Shown: positions 43,853-52,627, numbered from the stretch's first letter. The stretch is 64,000 bases of DNA from CBDCGS01 sp965216915 (GCA_965216915.1 CBDCGS010000011.1:1364001-1428000); one strand, 5' to 3'. Notes: generated by a model not told the origin, from the letters alone. Program-made: numbers and translations.

Positions 43853-43919
43853 CGTGCATGTGCTGAAGTCAGGCGGTCGCTGGTCCGACGCGCCGGCGGT
43901 CTACGGGCCCCGCAAGACG
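43836..43919 (+). pseudogene. IS5-type transposase, internal fragment
   Basis: The plus strand reads RVISGIVHVLKSGGRW, then SDAPAVYGPRKT, the segment that follows the DDRR motif in IS5-group (DUF4096-type) transposases. It starts where the neighbouring IS3 remnant stops and ends abruptly at about 43919. It begins almost exactly where the N-terminal fragment at 2081-2230 breaks off, so the two could be parts of one original gene type. The bases 43920-44067 that follow hold nothing I recognise. Confidence 0.65.
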
Positions 43920-44067
43920 TCGTCAACGCGCGGAACACCACGAGGCTTGTTCGGCAACAGAGGTTGAAGCCGAGCAAACTGTACCGTGCTCAGCCAAAAG
44001 CAATCTTCCGACATGATCAAACTCCATCCCAACCGGGGAGCTTGAAGCACACCTCACATCGGGCCGA

Positions 44068-44691
44068 CTAGTAATTTATGGGTCCAGACCCTAGAGCACC
44101 CTTCCATTTTGCGGGGTTCTCGCCATCGCACCACTTGCGGGCACGTGCATGTTCCCACACAGCCCCGATGCGTTGACGCACACGGCCTGCCGTCTCGGTC
44201 TTCTCGAACCAGATGGGCTCGAGGGCTCGTAGGACGTGCACTGGCTCGATATCCCCGATGGCGAGATCGCCAAGGATGGGGAGCGCATATTGCTCCAGGG
44301 TGCTGGACCACTGCTTTGCAGGCTTCGACGATTTCTAGCCGGCCTCGTGAGCCCTGATGCAGTCCCGGGCAGCCTGGCGGAAGGTCACGACAGGCGTGCT
44401 GTTGAGTGCGGCTGTCGCTCGGGGCCGCCGGCGTTCTTGCAATGGATCAAGGCCATCCTGGATCTGCTGTCGACAGAGAGCGGCCTTCTCCCGGGCCGCT
44501 TTCAGGGACACATCCTGCAGGTCCCCAAGGCCCATTTCCCGAGACCGACCGTTGCGACGGTATCGGAACACCCAGCTCTTGCTGTCAAAGGCGGAGACCT
44601 GCAGATACAGGTTCCCGCCATCGGCGTGATAGCCACGACGGGAGGTCGTCTCAACGGTTCGTGCGCTTAGCCGATGCAGCTGGCGAACCAC
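44068..44691 (-). pseudogene. P4-type tyrosine integrase, broken and 3'-truncated
   Basis: From GTG 44691 the frame gives the arm-binding DUF4102 domain of P4-like integrases (GYHADGGNLYLQVSAFDSKS, RYRRNGRSREMGLGDL). A TAG at 44335-44337 stands where the family has Trp (AHEAG-stop-KSSKP). The same frame then continues with good family residues (LEQYALPILGDLAIGDIEPV, RQRIGAVWEHARARKWCDG) up to KWKGAL, where it runs into unrelated sequence and TAG at 44068. The catalytic Arg-His-Arg-Tyr domain is missing. It lies 58 bases from the 3' end of tRNA-Ser, the usual place for such integrases. Confidence 0.85.
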
Positions 44692-44748
44692 CCTCTACCC
44701 ATCTTTCTACCCATGCTCAGGACTAGTGGACAGTCGCGGACATGATAA

Positions 44749-44841
44749 TGGCGGAGGGAGGGGGATTCGAACCCCCGATACGGCTCATCACCGTATAACG
44801 GTTTAGCAAACCGCCGCCTTCGACCACTCGGCCATCCCTCC
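44749..44841 (-). tRNA. tRNA-Ser (anticodon GCU)
   Basis: A 93-base gene including an encoded CCA end. The acceptor stem is GGAGGGA with TCCCTCC, the anticodon loop is TTGCTAA (reads AGC/AGU codons), and a long variable arm, typical of serine tRNAs, precedes the T arm with GGTTCGAATCC. The 3' end faces the integrase remnant at 44691, so this tRNA was probably the integration site of the element to its left. No second copy of the tRNA 3' end was found in the window. Confidence 0.93.
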
Positions 44842-44928
44842 GCGCTGCGCTCGCGCGCGAGCCCTCTCTTTACCGAGCCGGTCCGAGCGCTGTCAACGCG
44901 CGCCATGCCACCGCCGCGGCGCGCAGGC

Positions 44929-45429
44929 TCAGGCGGGCGCGCCGATGGTCTCGTCGAGCCGGCCACCGGTCAGGCGCGCGAGCTCGGCGACGTTGGTCGC
45001 AAAAACGCAGTGGGGATGGCCCGCCGCCGCGTAGACCGTCTCGAAACGGTCGAGGCTCGCGTCGATCACGACGGGCACCGCCGTCGCATGGCCGATCGGA
45101 GAGACGCCTCCGATGGCGAAGCCGGTCGCCGCGCGCACGGCGTCGGCGTCGGCGCGCCGCACCTTGCCGGGACGGTCCAACGCGCCGGGCAACGCCTTGG
45201 TGTCGCAGCGCCGGTCGCCGGCCACCAGCACCATCACCGGCGTGCCATCAATCGTGAACACGAGGGATTTGACGATGCTGCCGAGCGCCGTGCCGATGCT
45301 CCGCGCGGCGTCTTCGGCGCTCCGCGCGGTCTCCTCGAGCGCGATCACCTCGGCGGCCGAGCCGGCCGCCGCGAGCGCCCTGCGCACACGCTGAACGGAC
45401 GGATGGCCGAGGCGTGCATCGCGGCTCAT
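44929..45429 (-). CDS. YbaK/EbsC-family aminoacyl-tRNA deacylase-like protein
   Basis: A 166-residue protein of the YbaK/ProX group, which hydrolyses mischarged tRNAs such as Cys-tRNA(Pro). Family features are GSIVKSLVFTIDGTPVMVLV, with the conserved Lys, and GFAIGGVSPIGHATAVPVVID. ATG 45429 overlaps the stop of the upstream glutathione transferase gene (ATGA), so the three genes 46666-44929 probably form one operon. Confidence 0.9.
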   Translation of the reverse strand: MSRDARLGHPSVQRVRRALAAAGSAAEVIALEETARSAEDAARSIGTALGSIVKSLVFTIDGTPVMVLVAGDRRCDTKALPGALDRPGKVRRADADAVRAATGFAIGGVSPIGHATAVPVVIDASLDRFETVYAAAGHPHCVFATNVAELARLTGGRLDETIGAPA

Positions 45430-46043
45430 TGCGGCACGGTGCGGCCGCGCTGCACCGCCGGCCGCGCGGCGATTGCTTCGAACCAGCGCTGGACGTGCGG
45501 GAAATCGGCCCAATCGATGCCATGCCACTCCCAGCGCGAGACCCAACCCCAGCAGGCGATGTCGGCGATGGAATAGGCGCCGGCGAGAAAGTCCCGCTCG
45601 GCGAGCTGGCGATCCATCACGCCATAGAGCCGGTGCGTCTCTTTCGTATAGCGCTCCTTGGCATAGGGCACCTCCTCGGGCGCAAAGCGACGAAAGTGGT
45701 GCGCCTGGCCGAACATCGGGCCGACGCCCCCCATCTGAAACATGAGCCATTGCATCACGTCATAGTAGGCGCGCGGCTCGCTGGGCAGGAGCTTGCCGGT
45801 CTTGTTGGCGAGATAAATGAGAATGGCACCCGACTCGAAGATCGCGAGCGGTGCGCCGTCCGGACCCTCCTGATCGACGATCGCGGGGATCTTGTTGTTC
45901 GGGCTGATCGCCAGGAACGCCGGGGCGTGCTGCTCACCCTTGGTGATGTCGATGGGATGCACCCTGTAAGGCAGGGCAAGCTCCTCCAGCGCAATCGAGA
46001 CCTTGTATCCGTTGGGCGTGCTCCAGGTGTAGAGGTCGATCAT
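45426..46043 (-). CDS. Glutathione S-transferase, YfcG/Ure2-like
   Basis: A 205-residue GST. The N-terminal thioredoxin-like domain has DLYTWSTPNGYKVSIALEEL, and the glutathione-binding loop NNKIPAIVD followed by FESGAILIYLA. The C-terminal helical domain has YSIADIACWGWV. The TWSTPNGYK stretch and the length match the YfcG/YghU-type group, which often has disulfide reductase activity. It overlaps both neighbours by ATGA junctions. Confidence 0.9.
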   Translation of the reverse strand: MIDLYTWSTPNGYKVSIALEELALPYRVHPIDITKGEQHAPAFLAISPNNKIPAIVDQEGPDGAPLAIFESGAILIYLANKTGKLLPSEPRAYYDVMQWLMFQMGGVGPMFGQAHHFRRFAPEEVPYAKERYTKETHRLYGVMDRQLAERDFLAGAYSIADIACWGWVSRWEWHGIDWADFPHVQRWFEAIAARPAVQRGRTVPQ

Positions 46044-46666
46044 CCGGCATTCTCTTTCGGCATGAATTCGTAGGGAAGGGCGCAGCCCGGCTCCGCCCGC
46101 ATGCGTTCTTGCCACGCGACGATGTTGGGCCAGTCCGCGATATCGAGATCGGCTTCGTCGGCGAAGCAGGTGGTCGCGAAGGCCGCGACGTCGGCGATCG
46201 TCGGGCGTTCGCCGACGATGAACGGGTGCGTTGCCAGATGCTCGTCGAGCAGGCCGAGCGATCGCCGCGCGTTGACGCCATAGCGCTCGATGATCGGCGC
46301 GGCGCCCTTGATGAACCGGATCTGGGCGCGCCGGCGCGCGAGCCAGAACAGCTGATCGGCCTCCCAGCTCAGCCACTCGCGCACGCGCAGGCGATCGGGC
46401 GGCGTCGCGCCGTCGAGCTTGCCGAGCTTGACCGCGAGGTAGACCAGGATCACCGAGGACTCCGCGATCGGCACGCCCTCATGCTCGATCACCGGCACCT
46501 GGCCGAAGCGGTTGAGCTTGCGGAATGCGGCGCCGTTCTGCTCGCCGGCGAGGAGGTCGACGTGGCGGTAGGCGAAGGGTGTATCGGCCATGCGCAACGC
46601 CAGCACGACCTTGGCCGATGGCGGAGACAGCCAGTGGCCATGGACGATCAGCGCGGGTTCGGTCAT
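46040..46666 (-). CDS. Glutathione S-transferase family protein
   Basis: A 208-residue GST. HWLSPPSAKVVLALRM is the N-terminal active-site region, FGQVPVIEHEGVPIAESSVI is the glutathione site, and RPTIADVAAFATT is the N-capping motif of the C-terminal domain. It resembles the beta/theta-like GSTs common in proteobacteria. First gene of the GST-GST-YbaK group, divergent from the double-cupin gene. Physiological substrate unknown. Confidence 0.9.
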   Translation of the reverse strand: MTEPALIVHGHWLSPPSAKVVLALRMADTPFAYRHVDLLAGEQNGAAFRKLNRFGQVPVIEHEGVPIAESSVILVYLAVKLGKLDGATPPDRLRVREWLSWEADQLFWLARRRAQIRFIKGAAPIIERYGVNARRSLGLLDEHLATHPFIVGERPTIADVAAFATTCFADEADLDIADWPNIVAWQERMRAEPGCALPYEFMPKENAG

Positions 46667-46813
46667 CGGTGTCGCTCCCTCGATTGCCGCCTTCCCTGGG
46701 CGAGGCGGCGCCGAGAACCATGGCGCGTGGCGGGCACGAAGACAAGCGCACCGGGGCCGCGACTTGCCGCTCGCCTTGGCCTACGATAGAGCGAGGCAGC
46801 GAGGAGAGACGCC

Positions 46814-47491
46814 ATGGCGCAAGACGGTCTGAACGCGGATTTCACCGAGCGCGCGGTGATGTGCACCGCGGAGATGGCGTGGCAGCCGAGCCCGAGCCCG
46901 TCGGTCTGGCGCAAGCGGCTCGAGCATACCGGCCCGGCCGAGGCCGGGCGGGTGACCTCGGTCGTCCGCTACGACCCCGGTAGCGATTTTCCGCCCCACG
47001 GGCACCCCGATGGCGAGGAGATCTTCGTGCTCAAGGGCACCTTCTCGGACGAAAGCGGCGACTATCCGGCGGGCACGTTTCTGCTGAACCCCGATGGCTT
47101 CAGCCACACGCCCCGCTCGCGCGAGGGCTGCGAGTGCTTCGTCAAGTTGCGCCAATATCGTGGCAATGACCGCCCGCATGTCGTGGTCGACACGAACACC
47201 GCGGCCTGGAAGCCGGGCGATCTTCCCGGCACCGAGATCCTCACTCTTTATGAGAGCCCCGACCATGCGGAGCGCATCTTCCTGTTCCGCGCGCCGCCCG
47301 GCTGCGAGGCACCCGCGCACGACCATCCGGGCGGGGAAGAGGTCTTCATCCTCGAAGGCAGCCTCGAGGACGAGCACGGCATCTACCGCAAGGGCGATTG
47401 GGTGCGCTCGCCGGCCGGCAGCCGGCATACGCCGCACACACGTGAGGGGGTGCTCGCCTACGTCAAGCTCGGGCATCTGCCGCCCGATTGA
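46814..47491 (+). CDS. Double-cupin protein (ChrR-cupin-like repeats)
   Basis: A 225-residue bicupin made of two similar ~105-residue halves. The first has PPHGHPDGEEIFVLKGTFSD, the second APAHDHPGGEEVFILEGSLE; each carries the His-x-His and Glu metal ligands, with later His residues in SHTP and RHTP. Such ChrR-type cupins without the anti-sigma part are often metal- or ligand-binding stress proteins. The sequence gives no catalytic clue. It is divergent from the GST operon and convergent with the small 47492 gene, with no bases between the stops. Confidence 0.85.
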   Translation: MAQDGLNADFTERAVMCTAEMAWQPSPSPSVWRKRLEHTGPAEAGRVTSVVRYDPGSDFPPHGHPDGEEIFVLKGTFSDESGDYPAGTFLLNPDGFSHTPRSREGCECFVKLRQYRGNDRPHVVVDTNTAAWKPGDLPGTEILTLYESPDHAERIFLFRAPPGCEAPAHDHPGGEEVFILEGSLEDEHGIYRKGDWVRSPAGSRHTPHTREGVLAYVKLGHLPPD

Positions 47492-47704
47492 CTATGGATC
47501 GCGGGGCCGGCTGCGCGTAAGGAAGGCCTCGGCCTCTACGGCGGTCCACGGGCGCCCCTCGCGCGTCATGAAGCCCCGCGTGTTGAGATAGTCGGCCAGG
47601 GCCTCCGGCGTGGTCGCGCCGCGGCTCCGCGCGAATGCCACCTCGGCGCGCACGCGCTCGGCAAAATAGTCAGATCGCGCGCCCGGCTTTCGATCGTCGG
47701 TCAT
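47492..47704 (-). CDS. Small protein with recombinase-like helix-turn-helix segment
   Basis: A 70-residue protein. The segment GATTPEALADYLNTRGFMTR followed by EGRPWTAVEAEAFL is like the short helix-turn-helix found after the catalytic domain in serine recombinases (the pattern of a new-copy selection helix then GxxW), but no catalytic domain is present. ATG 47704 overlaps the stop of the SGNH-like gene (ATGA), so it is probably cotranscribed with the O-acetylation pair. Function unknown. Confidence 0.65.
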   Translation of the reverse strand: MTDDRKPGARSDYFAERVRAEVAFARSRGATTPEALADYLNTRGFMTREGRPWTAVEAEAFLTRSRPRDP

Positions 47705-48735
47705 GGGGCCTCGGCCTCGCCCTGCGCCCGTGCATGTCGTTGCGCGAGCTCGGTGGCCGCATAGCGCCGGCCGAGCCACTCCGAGAGGCGGGCCGCGTCA
47801 ACATCCCACAGATGCTGGGCGTCGCGGAAGCCATCGATCGTGACGGCATCGGTGTCGCGCAGATCCCAGAAGGTCACATGCTCGGGATTCGCCTCGGCCA
47901 CCTCGGAGAGCCACGCGGCGTGCGCCGCGACGGCTTGCGGCCAGGGGACCCAGGCGTAGGGGCCGATCGTGAGGATCAGCCGAAAATCCCGCTTTTTTGC
48001 GAGCTCGACAAGGCGCAGCAAGACCGCGCGCCGATCCGAGCTAAACGGCCGATCAGGCTCTCGGATGGCGCCGGGCACAGGCGCTTTCGCGTCGGCCGGC
48101 CGCGTGTGGGGCATGAAGCCGAGCAAGGGCGGCCTACGCACCAGCTGCTTGCCGCGCGCCCAATGGTCGATGAGCTGGAAGCGCGCTTGATAGACGCGCG
48201 CGAGGTGCAGAACGTCCGCCGCCACGAGCTCACCACGGCTGCGCTTGCCCAACACACCGCCGACGATGCTGCGCTCGAACCGCTCGACCTCGGGTAGATC
48301 GATGAACGCGTTGACCGACTCCATCAAGATGACGGTGCGGGGCGGCGCGCCATTCGCAAGCAACGGGAGCGTGTTGACCGCGAGCGCCCGCGCGAAATTG
48401 GCCGGCCATGCCATGTTGTAGGCGCTCGGCACCCCGCTCGCCGCGGCGAAGGCAGCGGGATCGAAATTCCGCGCCCCGGTCGAGTCGCCGATGACCAACA
48501 CCTCGGGCGTGCGCTCGGCATCTGCCTTCCCGCGATACCACTCGAACTTGTCCGCCGCGACCGGGTCCCAATAGGCCCAAACGTGGTCGCCGAGGGGCGC
48601 CATGAGCACGCGCGACACGACCTCTGCGCCGACGAACAGCACCGCGACGGCGAGGATCGAGACGACCCAGCGCCGCGGGATCGACCGCCGGTCGAGCGTG
48701 TTAAAACTGAAAATAGATGAAAGGAATGTTTTCAT
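47701..48735 (-). CDS. AlgJ/AlgX-like SGNH-fold protein, partner of the MBOAT gene
   Basis: A 344-residue protein with one N-terminal membrane anchor (WVVSILAVAVLFVGAEVVS). Its domain starts VLVIGDSTGARNFDP, the GDS block of SGNH esterase/acetyltransferases, and a possible Asp/His block lies near VTIDGFRDAQHLWDV. In alginate, cellulose and cell-wall polymer systems such proteins accept acetyl groups from the MBOAT channel and transfer them to a polymer outside the membrane. Its start overlaps the MBOAT gene by 35 bases. The polymer is unknown. Confidence 0.75.
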   Translation of the reverse strand: MKTFLSSIFSFNTLDRRSIPRRWVVSILAVAVLFVGAEVVSRVLMAPLGDHVWAYWDPVAADKFEWYRGKADAERTPEVLVIGDSTGARNFDPAAFAAASGVPSAYNMAWPANFARALAVNTLPLLANGAPPRTVILMESVNAFIDLPEVERFERSIVGGVLGKRSRGELVAADVLHLARVYQARFQLIDHWARGKQLVRRPPLLGFMPHTRPADAKAPVPGAIREPDRPFSSDRRAVLLRLVELAKKRDFRLILTIGPYAWVPWPQAVAAHAAWLSEVAEANPEHVTFWDLRDTDAVTIDGFRDAQHLWDVDAARLSEWLGRRYAATELAQRHARAQGEAEAP

Positions 48736-50131
48736 TGAGGTTCGCCAAGAGGAACATCCCGATCAGCAGGCTGGCATAGCCGAACGAGCGCACCGCGCCA
48801 TGCCAGCTCAGCATCAGCGCGTGGTCGCCGCGCCGCGCCTGCCAAATATCGATCACCAGCAGGCCCGCGATGAGGATGAGGAGGCGCGGGCTCAGAATCT
48901 CGAGGCGATCGACGCCGGCGGATGCGGGCTGCCACGCCAGGATGCCGTCAAAGTAGGTGAGAGCGATCTCGAGGGAGTCCGCGCGGAAGAACACCCAGGT
49001 CAGGGTCACCAGGTTGAACGTGACGATGATCGCGATGAGGTTGCCGACGATGCTGTTGGGCGGGCTCGGACGCTTGATCCCGCGAAGCTCCATCAGCCAT
49101 TTGTGCAAGGCCAGGTAGAGCCCGTGGATGCCGCCCCAGATGACGAAGGTCCAGCTCGCGCCATGCCACAGGCCGCCGAGCAGCATGGTGAGCATGAGGT
49201 TGCGATAGGTCTTGAAGCGGCCGCCGCGGTTGCCGCCCAGCGAAATGTAGAGATAGTCGCGCAGCCAGCTCGACAGAGAGATGTGCCAGCGCCGCCAAAA
49301 CTCGGTGATGCTGCGCGAAAGGTAGGGCTGCTCGAAGTTGCGCATAAGCGGAACGCCAAAAAGGCGCGCCGTGCCGCGCGCGATGTCCGAATAGCCCGAG
49401 AAATCGCAGTAGATCTGGATCGAGAACAGGTAAGCGCCGAGCAGGAGCTCCTGGCCGCTGGATTTGGTCGGATCGAAGAAGCGGGCATCCACCAGCGGTG
49501 CGACCGTGTCCGCGATCCCGACCTTCTTGAAGAAGCCGATCAGAATGAGCTCGAGGCCGACCGCGATGCCGGGCCAGCTGACGGTGCGCGGCGCGCTGAG
49601 AACCGGGAGCAGGCGCCGCGCGCGCTCGATGGGGCCTGCGACGAGCTGCGGGAAGAACGCGACGAACAGCGCGAACGAGAGCAGATCGTTCGTCGGCTTC
49701 ATCTCGCGCCGATAGACGTCGAGCGTGTAGGAGAGCGTTTGGAACGTATAGAACGAGATGCCGACCGGCAGCAGAATCCGAAGGGTCGGCTCGTGAGCCG
49801 TGAAACCGATCAGCTCGATGAAATCGACCGCGCTCACGACGAAGAAATCGAAATATTTGAAGAAGCCGAGGATGCCGAGATTGGCGACCAGGCTGATGGT
49901 GAGGAGCTGTTTGCGAACCCGCGGATCGCCGGCGCGCCCCAGAGCCCGGCCGACGAAAAAATCGACGAATGTCGAAACGAGGATCAGCGAGAGAAAGCGC
50001 CAATCCCAGAAGCCGTAAAACGCATAGCTCGCCCCCAGAAGAAGAACATTCTGGGCCCGGTGCGTGAGGATGAAATACAGCACCAGCACACACGGAAGAA
50101 AGATGAGAAATTCAATGGAGTTGAAGATCAT
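48701..50131 (-). CDS. MBOAT-family O-acyltransferase (AlgI-like)
   Basis: A 476-residue membrane protein with about eleven helices. The MBOAT signatures EFWRRWHISLSSWLRDYLYI and GGLWHGASWTFVIWGGIHG (catalytic His) are clear. It would carry acetyl groups across the inner membrane for O-acetylation of an exopolysaccharide or cell-wall polymer. ATG 50131 (MIFNSIEFLIFLP) is the family-like start. No polymer synthase genes are in the window, so the substrate lies elsewhere. Confidence 0.9.
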   Translation of the reverse strand: MIFNSIEFLIFLPCVLVLYFILTHRAQNVLLLGASYAFYGFWDWRFLSLILVSTFVDFFVGRALGRAGDPRVRKQLLTISLVANLGILGFFKYFDFFVVSAVDFIELIGFTAHEPTLRILLPVGISFYTFQTLSYTLDVYRREMKPTNDLLSFALFVAFFPQLVAGPIERARRLLPVLSAPRTVSWPGIAVGLELILIGFFKKVGIADTVAPLVDARFFDPTKSSGQELLLGAYLFSIQIYCDFSGYSDIARGTARLFGVPLMRNFEQPYLSRSITEFWRRWHISLSSWLRDYLYISLGGNRGGRFKTYRNLMLTMLLGGLWHGASWTFVIWGGIHGLYLALHKWLMELRGIKRPSPPNSIVGNLIAIIVTFNLVTLTWVFFRADSLEIALTYFDGILAWQPASAGVDRLEILSPRLLILIAGLLVIDIWQARRGDHALMLSWHGAVRSFGYASLLIGMFLLANLNENIPFIYFQF

Positions 50132-50270
50132 CGATGTCTTCTGAGGCAGGGCGGTGCCGTCACGGGAACCGCGCCGGCGCACGGTCCGACCCACGACGGA
50201 GAGAGGTCGACCGGCGGGCAATCTAGGGGCGCGTGATTAACCGTTTCGGAATCGGGGCCTTGCGGCGCCC

Positions 50271-51098
50271 TCATTCCTCCCGATCCCACGGCCGGGGCGA
50301 GCGCGGCCTTCGCCCCCACGGGCCGTCACGCGGATCGCGCTCGGTCGGCTCGCTCCAGCGTGCGGCCCAGGCGCCTTGCACCGCGCGCGGGCGGCGATTC
50401 CAGGGGCCGATCGGGACGCCGTCGAACAGCAGCACGCCGCGCCGGCGCATCGGGATCACGAGCAAGGCCCCGGCGATGAACCCGCCGATATGAGCCCACC
50501 AGGCGACGCCGCTCACCTCGGCGCTGGTGGTCAGAGCATTCAGCACCTGATAGCCGGCCCAGATGCCCAACACCGCCCAGGCCGGCACGCGGATCGGCGC
50601 AAAGAAAAAGAGCATCCAGATGCCGCGCTTGGGATGCAGCACGAAATAGGCGCCCAGCACGCCCGAGATCGCGCCGCTCGCGCCGATGGTCGGCACCTGA
50701 GAGGAGGGGTCGGCGGCCAGGTGCAACAACCCTGCCGCCACGCCGCACAGAAGATAGAACACCAGGAAGCGCCAGTGCCCCATCGCGTCCTCGACATTGT
50801 CGCCGAAGATCCAGAGATAGAGCATGTTGCCAGCGAGGTGCCAAAACCCGCCATGCAGGAACATCGAGGTGATGAGCGTCGACCAGGGCGGGATGGTGGC
50901 AAACTCCGGAACACGCTGGGCCTCGCCAATCACCGTCGCCGGGATCATGCCAAGGCGGAACACGATCTCCGCGTCGAAGGCATCGCCGCCCAGCCACTGC
51001 ACCAGCCAGACGATGATGCAAGCCGCGATCAGCGCCACCGTGACGTACTGAAACGGAATGCGGTGAAGCGGGTTGTCGTCCTTCAGCGGTATGATCAT
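50271..51098 (-). CDS. Rhomboid-family intramembrane serine protease
   Basis: A 275-residue inner-membrane protease with six transmembrane helices. The first helix is TVALIAACIIVWLVQWL. The HGGFWHLAGNMLYLWIFGDN stretch holds the conserved His and Asn, the catalytic Ser is in TIGASGAISG, and the catalytic His is in WAHIGGFIAG. The C-terminal ~60 residues are a cytoplasmic Arg/Pro-rich tail. Substrates unknown. It lies 65 bases downstream of gatB on the same strand. Confidence 0.92.
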   Translation of the reverse strand: MIIPLKDDNPLHRIPFQYVTVALIAACIIVWLVQWLGGDAFDAEIVFRLGMIPATVIGEAQRVPEFATIPPWSTLITSMFLHGGFWHLAGNMLYLWIFGDNVEDAMGHWRFLVFYLLCGVAAGLLHLAADPSSQVPTIGASGAISGVLGAYFVLHPKRGIWMLFFFAPIRVPAWAVLGIWAGYQVLNALTTSAEVSGVAWWAHIGGFIAGALLVIPMRRRGVLLFDGVPIGPWNRRPRAVQGAWAARWSEPTERDPRDGPWGRRPRSPRPWDREE

Positions 51099-51163
51099 GC
51101 GAAGCGGTCACCGCGGGCGGTGAGAATCAGCGTCCCATCATAGGGGATGATGGTGGCGCGTCG

Positions 51164-52627
51164 TCAGTTGTCGAGCTTGGCCCGCAACGCGTCGTTGACG
51201 GCTCTGGGGTTGGCCTTGCCCTTCGAGGCCTGCATTACCTGGCCGACGAACCAACCGATCAGCTTGTCCTTGCCGCCGCGATAGTCGGCGACCTTGTCAG
51301 GGTTGCGTGCGATCACGTCATCGACCAGCGCATCGATCGCGCCGGTGTCGGTCACCTGCTTCAGTCCGCGTTCCTCGATGATCGCATCGGCCCCGCGCCC
51401 GGTCTCGAGCATGATGTCGAAGACCTCCTTGGCGATGCGACCCGAGATCGTGCCGTCGGATAGGCGGTCGATCAGGCCGCCGAGCGCCTCCGGCCCGATC
51501 GGGCTCTCGTCGATCGGCGTTCCGCTCTTGTTGAGCGCACCGAAGAGCGCACCCGTCACCCAGTTCGCCGCCACCTTGCCGTCGCGCCCGCGTGCGACAG
51601 CCTCGAAATAAGCCGCCGTCTCGCGTTCCGCCACGAGCACGCCGGCGTCGTAGGCCGAGAGCTCATAGTCGCGCATGAAGCGCTCCTTGCGTGCGTCGGG
51701 AAGCTCCGGCAACTCGGCCCGCAACGTCTCGACCCAGGCCGCATCGAGGCGAAGCGGCAGGAGATCGGGATCGGGGAAATAGCGGTAGTCGTGCGCTTCC
51801 TCCTTCGAGCGCATGGAGCGGGTTTCGCCCCGGTTGGCGTCGAAGAGTCGGGTCTCTTGGTCGACGGCGCCGCCCTCCTCGAGAATCGCGACCTGGCGGC
51901 GCGCCTCATAGTCGAGCGCCTTCATGACGAACCGCACGGAGTTGACGTTCTTGATCTCGCAGCGTGTCCCGTAGGGCTCGCCCGCTCGGCGCACCGACAC
52001 GTTGACGTCGCAGCGAAGCGAGCCCTGCTCCATGTTGCCGTCGCACGAGCCGATATAGCGAAGGATGGAGCGCAGCTTGCGGATATAGAGGCCGGCCTCC
52101 TTAGGGCTGCGCAGGTCGGGCTCGGAGACGATCTCCATCAACGCGACGCCGGCGCGGTTGAGATCGACATAGGTCGCGCTCGGATGCATGTCGTGGATGC
52201 TCTTTCCCGCGTCCATCTCGAGATGCAAGCGCGTGATGCCGATCTCGCGTGTCGTGCCATCGTCGCGATCAATCAGCACCCGGCCCTTGCCCACGATCGG
52301 CCGCGAGAATTGCGAGATTTGATAGCCGGGCGGGAGATCCGGGTAGAAGTAGTTCTTGCGGTCGAACACCGAGACCAGGTTGATCTCCGCGTCGAGCGCG
52401 AGGCCGGTGCGGACGGCCTGCGTGACGCATTCACCATTGATCACCGGCAGCATGCCGGGCATGGCTGCGTCGACGAGAGAGACCTGCGTGTTGGGCTCGG
52501 CGCCGAAGGCCGTTGCTGCCCCGGAGAACAGCTTGGCCTCCGAGATCACCTGGGCATGGACCTCGAGGCCGATCACCATCTCCCACGGCCCGGTGCGGCC
52601 TTCGATCACGCCGCCGTCCTCGCTCAT
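51164..52627 (-). CDS. gatB: Asp/Glu-tRNA amidotransferase subunit B
   Basis: A 487-residue subunit of the GatCAB complex, which converts Glu-tRNA(Gln) and Asp-tRNA(Asn) to the correct amide forms. It carries the kinase-like cradle that activates the misacylated tRNA (VIGLEVHAQVISEAKLFSGA, RKNYFYPDLPPGYQISQF), a middle signature MEQGSLRCDVNVSV, and the YqeY-like tail with KLIGWFVGQVMQASKGKANP. It overlaps gatA by ATGA. Confidence 0.96.
   Translation of the reverse strand: MSEDGGVIEGRTGPWEMVIGLEVHAQVISEAKLFSGAATAFGAEPNTQVSLVDAAMPGMLPVINGECVTQAVRTGLALDAEINLVSVFDRKNYFYPDLPPGYQISQFSRPIVGKGRVLIDRDDGTTREIGITRLHLEMDAGKSIHDMHPSATYVDLNRAGVALMEIVSEPDLRSPKEAGLYIRKLRSILRYIGSCDGNMEQGSLRCDVNVSVRRAGEPYGTRCEIKNVNSVRFVMKALDYEARRQVAILEEGGAVDQETRLFDANRGETRSMRSKEEAHDYRYFPDPDLLPLRLDAAWVETLRAELPELPDARKERFMRDYELSAYDAGVLVAERETAAYFEAVARGRDGKVAANWVTGALFGALNKSGTPIDESPIGPEALGGLIDRLSDGTISGRIAKEVFDIMLETGRGADAIIEERGLKQVTDTGAIDALVDDVIARNPDKVADYRGGKDKLIGWFVGQVMQASKGKANPRAVNDALRAKLDN

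Noticed and set aside
43920..44067. Possible coding remnant (frame with RLVRQQRLKPSKLYRAQPKA)
   Set aside because: No family recognised and the stretch lies between mobile-element fragments; left unassigned.
48602..50236. 544-residue plus-strand open frame opposite the MBOAT and SGNH-like genes
   Set aside because: Shadow of the real minus-strand genes; composition is dominated by Glu/Asp/Arg/Ala, as expected from antisense GC-rich codons.
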